A stretch of DNA of 64,000 bases from CAKVLS01 sp045651685 (GCA_045651685.1 JAZRSV010000027.1:27306-91305), one strand, 5' to 3'. Shown: positions 34,433 through 43,242, counted from the stretch's first letter. A program made the numbers and translations. Notes: generated by a model from the letters alone, not told the origin.

Positions 34433-34765
34433 ATGCCAAGTTTATCAAAAAAAACAAAAAGTAAAAAGTCAATTTTGGAGCCTAATATAAGTCAAGACGA
34501 AGTGATAAAACAAGCTTTGTATAAAAAAGCTATGGGTTATATCAGTCAAGAAATTATAGAAGAATATGTCACCGAAGATAGCGAGCTTATTTTGTCCAAA
34601 CGCAAAGTCACCAGCAAAGAAGTTCCACCTGACATACCAGCAGTAAAAACTCTTATAGAGATGCTCGGTGCCAAAGATGACATAACCAACATGACCGACG
34701 AAGAGTTGTTGCAAGAAAGGCAAAAACTTTTACAGTTATTGCAAAAGGAAAACGAAGATGGATAA
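34433..34765 (+). CDS. Small protein, possible terminase small subunit
   Basis: 110 residues behind AAGGGAG. The middle, A-M-G-Y-I-S-Q-E-I-I-E-E-Y ... K-R-K-V-T-S-K-E-V-P-P-D-I-P-A-V-K, has the layout seen in small terminase-type proteins (helix, then a K-V-T-x-K-x-V-P-P-D stretch), but no clear N-terminal HTH is visible. The C-terminus is coiled-coil-like. It follows terL by 33 bases. Most phages place the small subunit before the large one, so the call is tentative. Confidence 0.45.
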   Translation: MPSLSKKTKSKKSILEPNISQDEVIKQALYKKAMGYISQEIIEEYVTEDSELILSKRKVTSKEVPPDIPAVKTLIEMLGAKDDITNMTDEELLQERQKLLQLLQKENEDG

Positions 34766-34925
34766 ATGTATTTTATGCAATGCACCTGGCACAAAAATAT
34801 ATGCAAGTTCAAAACACATAATTTTGTGCAAAACTTGTAGCAAAAAGTTATATCAAAGTTTGGCAAAAAACATCGTGCCAAAAAGTCCTACAAATATTTT
34901 TCTCAACACAAAAAAGGAATTTTAA
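34758..34925 (+). CDS. 55-residue double-CxxC zinc-finger protein
   Basis: ATG at 34758, overlapping the previous stop by 8 bases, with GGAAAAC as ribosome site; it ends 1 base before the portal start. Cys4-I-L-Cys7 and Cys24-K-T-Cys27 form a compact zinc-ribbon pattern, and the tail is basic. The tight packing on both sides and the paired cysteines support a real gene. Its role in the capsid cluster is unknown; small zinc fingers near terminase genes may assist packaging or act as HNH-remnant-like factors, but no nuclease residues are visible. Confidence 0.7.
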   Translation: MDKCILCNAPGTKIYASSKHIILCKTCSKKLYQSLAKNIVPKSPTNIFLNTKKEF

Positions 34926-34926
34926 C

Positions 34927-36828
34927 ATGCAAAAAAAATTACAACAAAAACAAGACCAAATTATAAAAAATCTAATTCAAGAAGTACAAAATGACTTCAA
35001 AAATCGTCAAGCAGAACGCAAAAATTTTGAAGCACAATGGCGACTAAATAGCAACTTTCTTATGGGCAATCAGTATTGTGCAATTAACAATCTAAACGAA
35101 GTAGAAGATTACCAAAAACAATATTTTTGGCAAGAGAGAGAAGTTTTTAATCATATTGCACCTTTGTACGAAGCTCGCTTTGCCAAGCTTGCTAGAGTTA
35201 GGCCAAAGATGAAGGTAGTGCCTACAAGCACTCAAGAAAACGATATAAAAACAGCAAAAATGAGCAAAGACATTATCGAAAGTGTTTATCAAAAGCTAAA
35301 TCTTACTCACATCATACAAGAAGTGACCAAATGGAGCGAGATATGTGGTACTGGTTTTTACAAAATTTTGTGGAACAATCTAGGTGGTAGAATTATTGCT
35401 AGAGACAAAAATTCGCAACCAGTATACGAAGGAGAAGTTCAAGTAGTTGCCGTGCCACCATATGAGATTTTTCCAGAAAGTAGCTGTAGTAGTGATATAT
35501 CTGATTGTGCAAGTATTATTCATGCCAAGGCGTATAATGTCCAAACTATAAAAAACATCTGGGGCGTAGATGTTATGCCAGAAGATATAGATGTATTTTC
35601 TTTAGACAACTCGCAAGTTGCCGGTGGTCTAGGGTACAAATCTACTACTGTAAAGGTAGTAAATAGTATTAAACCAAATCACGCTATTGTTATCGAAAAG
35701 TACGAAGCACCTACAACAAAATACCCTAACGGCAGATTGATTATTGTATGTCAAGATAAGTTATTACATCTTGATGAGTTGCCTTTTGTTAACGAAGCAG
35801 ATAACAAAAGAGGTTATCCATTTGTTAGACAAATATCTAACGAGCAAGCTGGATGTTTTTGGGGTGTTAGCATCATCGAAAGAGTTATACCTGTACAAAG
35901 AGCTTACAATGCAGTAAAAAACCGCAAACACGAATTTCTTAATAGATTGTCTATGGGTATATTAACAGTAGAAGATGGCTCTGTAGATACTGACAACTTG
36001 GAGATAGAAGGTCTATCACCAGGCAAAGTTTTGGTTTATAGGCAAGGATCTAATCCACCTAGCATTATGACAGATAGCTCTGTACCAGCAGATTTTACTA
36101 CCGAAGAACAACGCCTATTAGATGAGTTTGCAGAGATAAGTGGTGTTAGCGAAATTATGCGCAACAACTCTGTCACTGCAAGCAACTTAAGTGGTATTGC
36201 ATTGCAACTTTTGATAGAACAAGATGATGCAAGACTTACTGCAACTGCAGACAATATCAAAAACGCAGTAAAGGGTGTGGCAAAACATGTTTTAAGACTA
36301 TACAAACAGTTTGCTACAACTCCAAGATTGGGCAAGTTGTCTAACGATGAGGGCGGCGTAGATATGTTTTATTTTATAAATAATGACATCTCTAGCGAAG
36401 ATATAACTTTCGAAACCGAAAACGAAATTGGCGAAACTTTAGCTCAAAAACGCAGTATGATTTTTGAACTATTAAACGCCGGTTTGCTTAATGACGAAGA
36501 TGGCAAAATGTCTAATTCTACTAGACACAAAGTGCTAGAATTGTTGGGTTTTGGTATTTGGGAAAATAGCGTAGATCTAAAAACCCTTCAAATCAAATAC
36601 GCCGACAAAGAAAATCTTATGTTAATTAACACTCCAAAACTTGTCGAAGTGACCGAGATTGATGACCATTTGCTACATATCAACGAACATATCGGTTTTA
36701 TGTTAACTAAAGAGTACGAAGAGTACAAGGCAAAAAGTCCAAACATTAAAGAAAAATTTTTGGCACATATACGACTACACAAGGCATATCTAGAACAAAA
36801 CTCACAAGGAGAAGATAATGGAAGATAA
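34927..36828 (+). CDS. Portal protein (P22-like)
   Basis: 633 residues. The N-terminal F-E-A-Q-W-R-L-N-x-x-F-L-M-G-N-Q-Y region, N-H-I-A-P-L-Y-E-A-R-x-A-K-L-A-R-V-R-P, the V-P-P-Y-E-I-F-P-E-S segment (about residue 178) and the long helical G-V-S-E-I-M-R-N-N-S stretch are typical of short-tailed-phage portals of this size. The dodecameric portal is the DNA entry channel and terminase docking site. It overlaps the scaffold gene by 11 bases. Confidence 0.88.
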   Translation: MQKKLQQKQDQIIKNLIQEVQNDFKNRQAERKNFEAQWRLNSNFLMGNQYCAINNLNEVEDYQKQYFWQEREVFNHIAPLYEARFAKLARVRPKMKVVPTSTQENDIKTAKMSKDIIESVYQKLNLTHIIQEVTKWSEICGTGFYKILWNNLGGRIIARDKNSQPVYEGEVQVVAVPPYEIFPESSCSSDISDCASIIHAKAYNVQTIKNIWGVDVMPEDIDVFSLDNSQVAGGLGYKSTTVKVVNSIKPNHAIVIEKYEAPTTKYPNGRLIIVCQDKLLHLDELPFVNEADNKRGYPFVRQISNEQAGCFWGVSIIERVIPVQRAYNAVKNRKHEFLNRLSMGILTVEDGSVDTDNLEIEGLSPGKVLVYRQGSNPPSIMTDSSVPADFTTEEQRLLDEFAEISGVSEIMRNNSVTASNLSGIALQLLIEQDDARLTATADNIKNAVKGVAKHVLRLYKQFATTPRLGKLSNDEGGVDMFYFINNDISSEDITFETENEIGETLAQKRSMIFELLNAGLLNDEDGKMSNSTRHKVLELLGFGIWENSVDLKTLQIKYADKENLMLINTPKLVEVTEIDDHLLHINEHIGFMLTKEYEEYKAKSPNIKEKFLAHIRLHKAYLEQNSQGEDNGR

Positions 36829-37453
36829 AACAATTTTGGAACAACTACCAGATAGTGAGCCTTGCCACCAAGGTGCAGATGCACAACAAGATAATGGGTG
36901 TGACAGCAAACAAGGTAGCTCCAACAATATAGGTAAGTTTAAGGATGAAAAGTCGCTTTTGCAAGCATACAACAATTTGCAAAGCGAATTTACCAAAAAG
37001 TGCCAAGCACTATCTCAACTTGCCAAACAATTAGAAGAAAACAAAATTAACAATTTGCCTTCTAAACAACAAATAATTGCGCAAAAACTTGATCAACTAA
37101 CACAAGATTATAGCAACTTTGCCAGTTATAAAGATGACATTTTGGCGCTAGTTGATAGCGAGTGTCAAGACATAGAAAAAGCCGTCTATGACGCCATGTC
37201 AAAGTTTGCTATAAACAATTTCAAAACTGCCCAAAACTACGCTAGCGAAGAGGGCTTTTTAGAAAAGTATATTTATAGCAACGAAAATATAAAACAAAAA
37301 ATAATACAAAAATATTTTGAAAACACAACTCTAAATCAAGCTCCTAATATTATTGCCAGACATGTTGGTTCAAAAAGTATAGTAAGTCCAAAGCAATCGC
37401 CAAAAAGCATAAGAGATGCTGGCAATATTGCTAGGGCCTTGTTTGGAGACTAA
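36818..37453 (+). CDS. Capsid scaffolding/assembly protein
   Basis: 211 residues, acidic and helical, with G-K-F-K-D-E-K-S-L-L-Q-A-Y-N-N-L-Q-S-E-F-T-K (about residues 37-58), a motif widely seen in scaffold proteins of podoviruses and siphoviruses just before the major capsid gene. A charged low-complexity N-terminus and basic C-terminus, the latter typically binding coat, fit. It is translationally coupled to the portal and 11 bases before the capsid gene. Confidence 0.8.
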   Translation: MEDKTILEQLPDSEPCHQGADAQQDNGCDSKQGSSNNIGKFKDEKSLLQAYNNLQSEFTKKCQALSQLAKQLEENKINNLPSKQQIIAQKLDQLTQDYSNFASYKDDILALVDSECQDIEKAVYDAMSKFAINNFKTAQNYASEEGFLEKYIYSNENIKQKIIQKYFENTTLNQAPNIIARHVGSKSIVSPKQSPKSIRDAGNIARALFGD

Positions 37454-37464
37454 AGGAGAAAAGT

Positions 37465-38631
37465 ATGGTAACATTAACCAGCGCACAAGACGCTCTAAAA
37501 ACAGTTTATTTGGGTGTTGTAAGCGATCAACTTAATACTAATGCCAATCCACTTTTATCAAAGATTAATCAAACAACCCGCGATGTATGGGGCAAAGAAG
37601 TAAGAAAATTAGCTCCATATGGTATTAATGGTGGTATTGGTGCAGGCAGTGAAGATGGCAAATTGCCAAAAGCTGCAGCAAACAACTATGTACAATATGT
37701 TAGTACTCTAAAAAACTTGTATGGCACAATCGAGTTGTCAGACAAAGCAATAAGAGCATCTCAAAACAATGCAGGTGCTTTTGTTAACCTTCTTAACGAT
37801 GAAATGGAAGGCCTTATCAAAGCTAGTAGCTTTAACTTGGGTCGTATGTTATATGGTGATGGTAGTGGTAAAGTAGCATATGCTGCTGACGGTCCTACTG
37901 CAAGCAACCAAACAGCTCCAGTAAAATTAGATTCTACCCGCAATGTTATCGAAGGTATGATTATTGACTCTTACTTTGGTGAGTCATATATGGGTGACTC
38001 TTCTAACAAAAGAATTGTAAGTATCAACAGAGAAACCAAAGAAGTTACATTTGACGCAAAAGGTTCTTTTGCAAAAGACTATGCGTTTTATGTCCAAGGT
38101 TCAAGAAATAAAGAAATCACTGGTCTTGGTGCAATCTTTAGTGACAATTCAACTTTGTATGGCGTGGATAAAACAAAATATCTATGGATGAACCCTTACA
38201 AAACTACAGCCGAAACTCTAGATGACGAAGTTATACAAACAGCTATCGATGCCGTTGACGAAACTGCAGGCAGTGTTGTTGACTTTATTGTATGTTCTTC
38301 TAAAGTTAAGCGCATATATCAAAAATATCTTCAAACATACAGAAGAAATATTGATGTTATGGATCTTAATGGTGGTTATAAGGCTATCTCATACAATGGT
38401 ATACCTCTAGTATCAGATAGATTTGTAGAAGAAGACACTATGTATCTACTAAACACCAAAGAGTTTAATTTGCATCAACTATGTGACTGGAGATGGCTTG
38501 AAGGTGATGATGGTCACATTATCAAACAAATTCCAGGCTATCCAACATATACAGCTACATTAGTAAAATATGCCGAACTTGTTTGCGATAAACCAAATGG
38601 TCAAGCAAAAATTTCTGGTATTGTACAATAA
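37465..38631 (+). CDS. Major capsid protein
   Basis: 388 residues, behind AAAGGAGAAA. The sequence is of the HK97-fold coat type: an N-terminal helix, K-A-A-A-N-N-Y-V-Q-Y-V-S-T-L-K-N-L-Y-G-T-I-E-L-S-D-type E-loop region, a long spine helix and a Y-N-G-I-P-L-V-S-D-R-F segment near residue 310. No delta-domain protease gene is seen, consistent with the separate scaffold. A strong terminator directly follows, as is usual where coat must be made in excess. Confidence 0.88.
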   Translation: MVTLTSAQDALKTVYLGVVSDQLNTNANPLLSKINQTTRDVWGKEVRKLAPYGINGGIGAGSEDGKLPKAAANNYVQYVSTLKNLYGTIELSDKAIRASQNNAGAFVNLLNDEMEGLIKASSFNLGRMLYGDGSGKVAYAADGPTASNQTAPVKLDSTRNVIEGMIIDSYFGESYMGDSSNKRIVSINRETKEVTFDAKGSFAKDYAFYVQGSRNKEITGLGAIFSDNSTLYGVDKTKYLWMNPYKTTAETLDDEVIQTAIDAVDETAGSVVDFIVCSSKVKRIYQKYLQTYRRNIDVMDLNGGYKAISYNGIPLVSDRFVEEDTMYLLNTKEFNLHQLCDWRWLEGDDGHIIKQIPGYPTYTATLVKYAELVCDKPNGQAKISGIVQ

Positions 38632-38644
38632 TAACAACAAAACA

Positions 38645-38676
38645 AAGGCAGACATTTTTGTCTGCCTTGTTTTTTA
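38645..38676 (+). terminator. Intrinsic terminator after the major capsid gene
   Basis: Perfect 10-bp stem AAGGCAGACA / TGTCTGCCTT with a four-T loop and a following T-run. Confidence 0.9.
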
Positions 38677-38695
38677 ATAAAAGGAAAAATAAAAA

Positions 38696-39061
38696 ATGTC
38701 TCTTATCAAAATAACTAATGACATGTTTAATATAGCAAACAGAATAAAGCAAGTTGACCCGTATTATTTTGTTGTATATGACACAGTCAAAAAAACATAT
38801 CAACTGCATCATAGCAAGCAAAGGTTTAGTAGTTATTGCTTGACTTTGGGGCCAAAACTAAATGTTGGCGCTGTATACAAAGCACAACAAACAACTCAAA
38901 GAAACTTTGAAAAAATAATTAAACAGCTAGAGCAAGAAAATGACTACAAGCAGCAACAACAAACAAAGTCTCTCATGGGTGAGGCGCAGTGCAAACTTGC
39001 CAGCTACATTAACTATATTAACTACAGCTCAAAAACAATTGATTTTGATAAGCTTGACTAA
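38696..39061 (+). CDS. Capsid-cluster protein of unknown function, 121 residues
   Basis: Behind AAAGGAAAAATAAAAA. The first about 70 residues look like a small mixed fold (Y-Y-F-V-V-Y-D-T-V-K-K-T-Y-Q-L-H), and the rest is a Gln-rich coiled coil. No signal or membrane segment. Located between coat and the head-tail adaptor-like gene, it may be a head-completion or decoration protein (position only). I do not recognise it. Confidence 0.6.
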   Translation: MSLIKITNDMFNIANRIKQVDPYYFVVYDTVKKTYQLHHSKQRFSSYCLTLGPKLNVGAVYKAQQTTQRNFEKIIKQLEQENDYKQQQQTKSLMGEAQCKLASYINYINYSSKTIDFDKLD

Positions 39062-39075
39062 AAGGAGATTTTTGT

Positions 39076-39645
39076 ATGACTGTTAAAGAAGTTTTAACTC
39101 TTGCAACTGCTTTTCTTAATTTGCAAACCGAGTTTGAAGGGTTAATTAATGGGGTAGGTTCTGCAGATGCCAGAACTCAAAAAGAATTTGACAATTTGCA
39201 ACTAGCACTTAACTTGTGCTACCAAGACATCGCACAAAACTATTTGCCACTGCTTTATACACAAGAGCTAACTATAGAAAATAACAAAATATATTTAAGT
39301 GACATAACTAAAGAACTTTGCCAAGTATATTCTATAACAAGTATAGATGGTAAAAAGGGTTATAAGTTCAAAGTATTTGACAACTATATCGATACCAATG
39401 TTAATGGCCTTGTAAAAATAACATATAGTTATGTGCCTGTCAAACTTAACCTTAATGACACCATCAACAATTTTGCCGGTAGAATTTCTAAAAAGTGTTT
39501 AGCTATGGGCACAGTTAGTGAGTATTGTTATATAAGTGGTTTGTACGAGGATGCTGCTTTGTGGGGCGAAAGATACAAAGACGATCTAAAAACAGAAACT
39601 CGAAAAAGGGGAGAAATTGTCTTACCTAAAAGAAGGTGGTTTTAG
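39076..39645 (+). CDS. Head-tail adaptor-like protein
   Basis: 189 residues behind AAAGGAG. The order N-terminal helices, a short beta stretch (L-T-I-E-N-N-K-I-Y-L-S-D-I), then K-I-T-Y-S-Y-V-P and a C-terminal Y-C-Y-I-S-G-L-Y-E-D-A-A-L-W resembles gp4/gp11-type tail adaptors that bind beneath the portal. Size and location fit. It ends directly before the next gene with no gap. Confidence 0.55.
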   Translation: MTVKEVLTLATAFLNLQTEFEGLINGVGSADARTQKEFDNLQLALNLCYQDIAQNYLPLLYTQELTIENNKIYLSDITKELCQVYSITSIDGKKGYKFKVFDNYIDTNVNGLVKITYSYVPVKLNLNDTINNFAGRISKKCLAMGTVSEYCYISGLYEDAALWGERYKDDLKTETRKRGEIVLPKRRWF

Positions 39646-41133
39646 ATGTTTTATAAAAATTTGCCAAAAACAAAAAAATTAAAATATATCGATATAAAGC
39701 TAAATCCTATCAAATTTGATGATAATAAAAACGAAGCAATAAAGACAAAACAAACATACAACTTTGTTTTTGATAACAATAAGCTAAAGCATAGTATAGG
39801 TTTGCGATCTATGACTTTGCCAAATTCTGAAGTGTCAGACAGCCCAAACGAAAGAAGTATTATATTTGATAAGGGTAGTGACATTGTAGGTGTATGGGCA
39901 TATAAGTATATCAGTCAAGAATATCAAAAAAAGCAATACTCTTTTGTTGTGTATTGTGCCAACAAGGCACTATATTGGTTTAAGATGTTTTCGCAAGATT
40001 GCTATTTGCATACACTCTATGACAAAACATTGGAGCAAAAACCAACAGTAATTAATTATAATCTTAATGGCAGAGATATACTTATATTTAGCTCACCACA
40101 AGATGGCATGATGGTGTGGGATGGCGATGTAGTTTTAGAAAAAATAGCTACAGCTCCGACCGTTAGGTCGATGTGTTTGCACAAAGAAAGATTGTTTGCA
40201 ATTGTAGAAAATTCTGCCAACATTATCCAATATAGCAAAAATTTGGACCCGACCAATTGGTTTGTCACTGGAAACGCCGAAGATTCAGGGGTTATAACAA
40301 TTTCCGACCAAATGGGCGATATGAATAAGATAGTTAGTTTTATGGGTTATTTATACATTTTTAGAGATTATGGCATAACCAAGCTAGCTTTTTATGACGA
40401 AGATGGCCAATATGCAATTTCGCAATTATTTTACTCTGGCAGTAGGATATATGCTGACACTGTTTGTGTATGTGGTGACAATATTTATTTTATGACAAAT
40501 GATGGTGTTTATATGTTTGATGGCATCAATACCAAACAACTAAATTTGCAAAGTTTGACCATATCAAAATGTAGCAATAACAATGCAACAGCTTGTTTTC
40601 ATGCTGGCAAATATTATGTCGCTTGCAAACTAGATTATAACGACCAATCACAAGTCGGTGACGAAAATAATACAAACTGTGTTAACAATAGTTTGCTTGT
40701 CATAGACACATCAGAGCAGAGTGTTGATATAGTAAGGGGTGTCGATATATCTTGTATGTTGCCAGTTGATATCGAAAATATTTCTAAAGTATTTTGTTGC
40801 AAAAGAGGCGAGCACGCAGATGCTGTTTCAGAGTTTACTTATGACGGCAAAAATTATGACTTGCCATTGCCAAAGGTGTGGCAGTCTTCTTTGACTACTT
40901 TGGATAATATTGATAAAGCAAAAATTGTTAAAGAACTTTTTATACAAAGTCAATACGATTGCAATGTCACTATCAAGACAGCTGATTTTGAAAAAACATA
41001 TTTTGTAAAAGGTCACAAAAAACCACAACGCATAAGAGTTGGTATCAGAGGCAAACTTATTGGCATAGATATAACTGCAGATGATAAAGCAGACATTGTG
41101 CCACCAACTTTGCGCGTAGGTGTGGAGGTGTAA
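39646..41133 (+). CDS. Tail nozzle / DNA-stabilisation beta-propeller protein
   Basis: 495 residues. A run of about six blades, each with phrases such as V-V-Y-C-A-N-K-A-L-Y-W-F, D-I-L-I-F-S-S and Y-F-M-T-N-D-G-V-Y-M-F-D-G. The central C-L-H-K-E-R-L-F-A-I-V and I-Q-Y-S-K-N-L-D-P-T-N-W motif is the signature of P22 gp10 / T7 gp12-type nozzle proteins. These seal the portal after packaging and form the short tail tube. The C-terminal 90 residues form a separate beta domain. It starts at the stop of the adaptor gene. Confidence 0.72.
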   Translation: MFYKNLPKTKKLKYIDIKLNPIKFDDNKNEAIKTKQTYNFVFDNNKLKHSIGLRSMTLPNSEVSDSPNERSIIFDKGSDIVGVWAYKYISQEYQKKQYSFVVYCANKALYWFKMFSQDCYLHTLYDKTLEQKPTVINYNLNGRDILIFSSPQDGMMVWDGDVVLEKIATAPTVRSMCLHKERLFAIVENSANIIQYSKNLDPTNWFVTGNAEDSGVITISDQMGDMNKIVSFMGYLYIFRDYGITKLAFYDEDGQYAISQLFYSGSRIYADTVCVCGDNIYFMTNDGVYMFDGINTKQLNLQSLTISKCSNNNATACFHAGKYYVACKLDYNDQSQVGDENNTNCVNNSLLVIDTSEQSVDIVRGVDISCMLPVDIENISKVFCCKRGEHADAVSEFTYDGKNYDLPLPKVWQSSLTTLDNIDKAKIVKELFIQSQYDCNVTIKTADFEKTYFVKGHKKPQRIRVGIRGKLIGIDITADDKADIVPPTLRVGVEV

Positions 41134-41134
41134 T

Positions 41135-42430
41135 ATGATTGATACACTTTCGCTTGGCAAACAATCTTATGTTATGTGCCAAGATATTGCCGAACAACTT
41201 AACTTTTCAAAAACAAAAACTAACAGTGGTAGTAGTGTTTGTTTGATTGGTGGCATTGGCGAACATAGAGTAATAAAAAAACATATTAGTTTATCTAACG
41301 AACCTAACAAACTTATTAACTATGTCGTTGGTGTAAGAGTTGTGCAGACTTCTGTAGATGAGCAGTTTGAGGTGATAATAAAATTTGACGATGCTATTGT
41401 TTCAAGGTCTTTTTTTGTCGCTAGCAATGGCTGCGGTAGTTGTTGTAATATCTTTAGCTATACTAGCAGCAATAGTGCTATCAATGTATCAGTCGCTGTG
41501 TGTTCTACCCAAAGTGATACATCTTTTTTTGTAGATCAAATAATAATTTCTACCAACACTAGCAATCTAAAAGTTAGTTATCCCAACAAATGTAGCAAAG
41601 ACAACTTTTTGAGATTTAGCCTTGGTTATCTTGGCGAAGGCAACTATCAAAATATCGGCAAAGCATACAATATAGCATTTGAGCAAGATGGCACATTGTA
41701 TGCTGGGGTTATGCCTAGTGAAATTTTTGATATTCAGCGACTAAATCTCATAGACAGCAAAGATGCAACATCTTTTTGCGCATATTCTACTTGTGACGGA
41801 TTGGATTTTGGTATTGCTATGCTTGCTAGTTCTTCTGATACAAAGAGCTATAACTATAACCACAAAACTACTACAAAAAAATCAATTAACTTGCATTACT
41901 ACAAAGATATTGATGTGGCACCTTGTTTTAACGACCAAAATAGCGATATTAACTGTCAAGCAGTTTATTTGCAAGACGGCCAGTATGTATATTATCAAAT
42001 GAAAGATCTAGTGCCGGTCGAAGGCTACTCGCTAAATATTGACCCTGCCATGGTAAAAAAACTTTGTCTATGCAAACCAAAACAAGCGGAGCATATTGTG
42101 TCATATGCGCCAATTCTTATGCTAGACACATCTAACAAGCTGCATGTGTATCATGATTTCTTGCATATGGACAATTCGTTTGAGATATCTGTGGTAGACG
42201 ATATGTTTTGTACATATGGGGCAACTATCAATGATTTGGAGATATATTTGAGCAGGTATGATGGTTGCTACAAATATTGTCTTTCGTACAACACGGCAAC
42301 CCAAAAGTATAGTCAAACTTCGATTACTAAAATTGGTATGTTTGATATGTATTATCCAGGCTTTGACAATGATGCCTTTTATATAAAAGACCAAGTTATC
42401 TATTTTACCAAAAATAGGGATTTGTTATGA
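41135..42430 (+). CDS. Tail-associated protein of unknown function
   Basis: 431 residues from ATG 41135, 1 base after the nozzle stop and behind GGAGGTG. Beta-rich, Ser/Cys/Asn-rich, with two propeller-like segments near the C-terminus (Y-L-S-R-Y-D-G-C-Y-K-Y). No collagen-like, pectate-lyase or carbohydrate-binding motif is seen, so there is no evidence that it is a tail spike. Its position after the nozzle makes it the only candidate in the cluster for contact with a recipient surface. I do not recognise it. Confidence 0.6.
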   Translation: MIDTLSLGKQSYVMCQDIAEQLNFSKTKTNSGSSVCLIGGIGEHRVIKKHISLSNEPNKLINYVVGVRVVQTSVDEQFEVIIKFDDAIVSRSFFVASNGCGSCCNIFSYTSSNSAINVSVAVCSTQSDTSFFVDQIIISTNTSNLKVSYPNKCSKDNFLRFSLGYLGEGNYQNIGKAYNIAFEQDGTLYAGVMPSEIFDIQRLNLIDSKDATSFCAYSTCDGLDFGIAMLASSSDTKSYNYNHKTTTKKSINLHYYKDIDVAPCFNDQNSDINCQAVYLQDGQYVYYQMKDLVPVEGYSLNIDPAMVKKLCLCKPKQAEHIVSYAPILMLDTSNKLHVYHDFLHMDNSFEISVVDDMFCTYGATINDLEIYLSRYDGCYKYCLSYNTATQKYSQTSITKIGMFDMYYPGFDNDAFYIKDQVIYFTKNRDLL

Positions 42431-42663
42431 TAATTTATTCAAAACCAGCACACTATCTAGCTCAAAAAAATTTGTTCTACCAGCAGCAAAAGCAAAAGAG
42501 AGGGGGAAAGTTTATGTTTAATTATAAATTTGATGATGTATTTACCGAAAAAACAGTTGAACTTGTTGAAGAAAAAGTTGTGAAAGATCAGCCGTTAGAG
42601 CCTATTGTTGATTTGGACCCTAGCAAAAGCGATATTATATGTGGGAAGAAATCTTTAGAGTAG
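42427..42663 (+). CDS. Small capsid-cluster protein
   Basis: 78 residues if started at ATG 42427 (ATGA overlap with the upstream stop, AGGGA seven bases before). An internal ATG at 42514 has an even stronger site (GAGAGGGGGAAAG), giving 49 residues. The first part is basic and Gln-rich, the second acidic (V-E-L-V-E-E-K-V-V-K). Overlaps the next gene by 25 bases. No known motif. Confidence 0.5.
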   Translation: MIIYSKPAHYLAQKNLFYQQQKQKRGGKFMFNYKFDDVFTEKTVELVEEKVVKDQPLEPIVDLDPSKSDIICGKKSLE

Positions 42664-42854
42664 CTTTGTCTAATGGTTTGTGGGCGGCGTTGTTTGTAGG
42701 ATTGTTAGTATTTCAATTAAAAGACAGTGCAAAAAGAGAAAAGAAATATCAAGATACTATTTCGAAACTAAACGAGCATCTCGATGCTGTAAGCGACATC
42801 AAAGAAGAGATAAAAGAAATACGCGCTTGCTTGGTAAAAGGAGATAAAAAATGA
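42639..42854 (+). CDS. BhlA/UviB-type holin-like protein
   Basis: 71 residues: a short amphipathic start M-W-E-E-I, one membrane helix (about residues 8-27, with G-L-W-A-A-L-F-V-G-L-L-V-F), then a charged coiled coil (K-K-Y-Q-D-T-I-S-K-L). This is the standard plan of BhlA/UviB bacteriocin- or phage-associated holins. It overlaps the next gene by 4 bases. Confidence 0.8.
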   Translation: MWEEIFRVALSNGLWAALFVGLLVFQLKDSAKREKKYQDTISKLNEHLDAVSDIKEEIKEIRACLVKGDKK

Positions 42855-43150
42855 AAAGTATAAAAGATTATGCTGTACTGCTAGGTGTTATTAGTGCCGT
42901 TATAGCGCTTGTCCAAATAATAGCTAGTGTATTTAACTTTGGCCTTGATATTAACCTAATTGTAGAAACAATATCTATAATATTGGCAGTATTAGTGACT
43001 GTTGGTGTTATTAACAAAAAAGACAGTACTAACAAATCTATCAAAGAACTGCAAGAAGACATAAAAAGTGATCTTATAAACTCAACAAATCAAAAAGATG
43101 AAGATGTAGACAAAACAACTTTTTTAGATCAAAACAACAAAGACAACTAA
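42851..43150 (+). CDS. Second holin-like protein, two membrane helices
   Basis: 99 residues behind AAAGGAG. Two helices (about 8-30 and 35-53) and a charged tail, with the family-like V-G-V-I-N-K-K-D-S-T-N-K turn after the second helix as in phage holins of the r1t/phiLC3 sort. It is the last gene of the operon. No endolysin gene accompanies it. Confidence 0.7.
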   Translation: MKSIKDYAVLLGVISAVIALVQIIASVFNFGLDINLIVETISIILAVLVTVGVINKKDSTNKSIKELQEDIKSDLINSTNQKDEDVDKTTFLDQNNKDN

Positions 43151-43160
43151 ATATCAAAAA

Positions 43161-43190
43161 AACAACCTAAATTTTAGGTTGTTTTTTTAT
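43161..43190 (+). terminator. Terminator at the end of the capsid cluster
   Basis: AACAACCTAAA / TTTAGGTTGTT hairpin and T-run. Confidence 0.9.
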
Positions 43191-43242
43191 TAAAAAATAG
43201 TGCTTTTTAGCCATAAAGTACAACATATTTTAACAAAAGTGT

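Noticed and set aside
31233..43190. Attachment sites or target duplication flanking the capsid cluster
   Set aside because: I looked for matching direct repeats and tRNA ends at both borders and saw none beyond short A/T runs.
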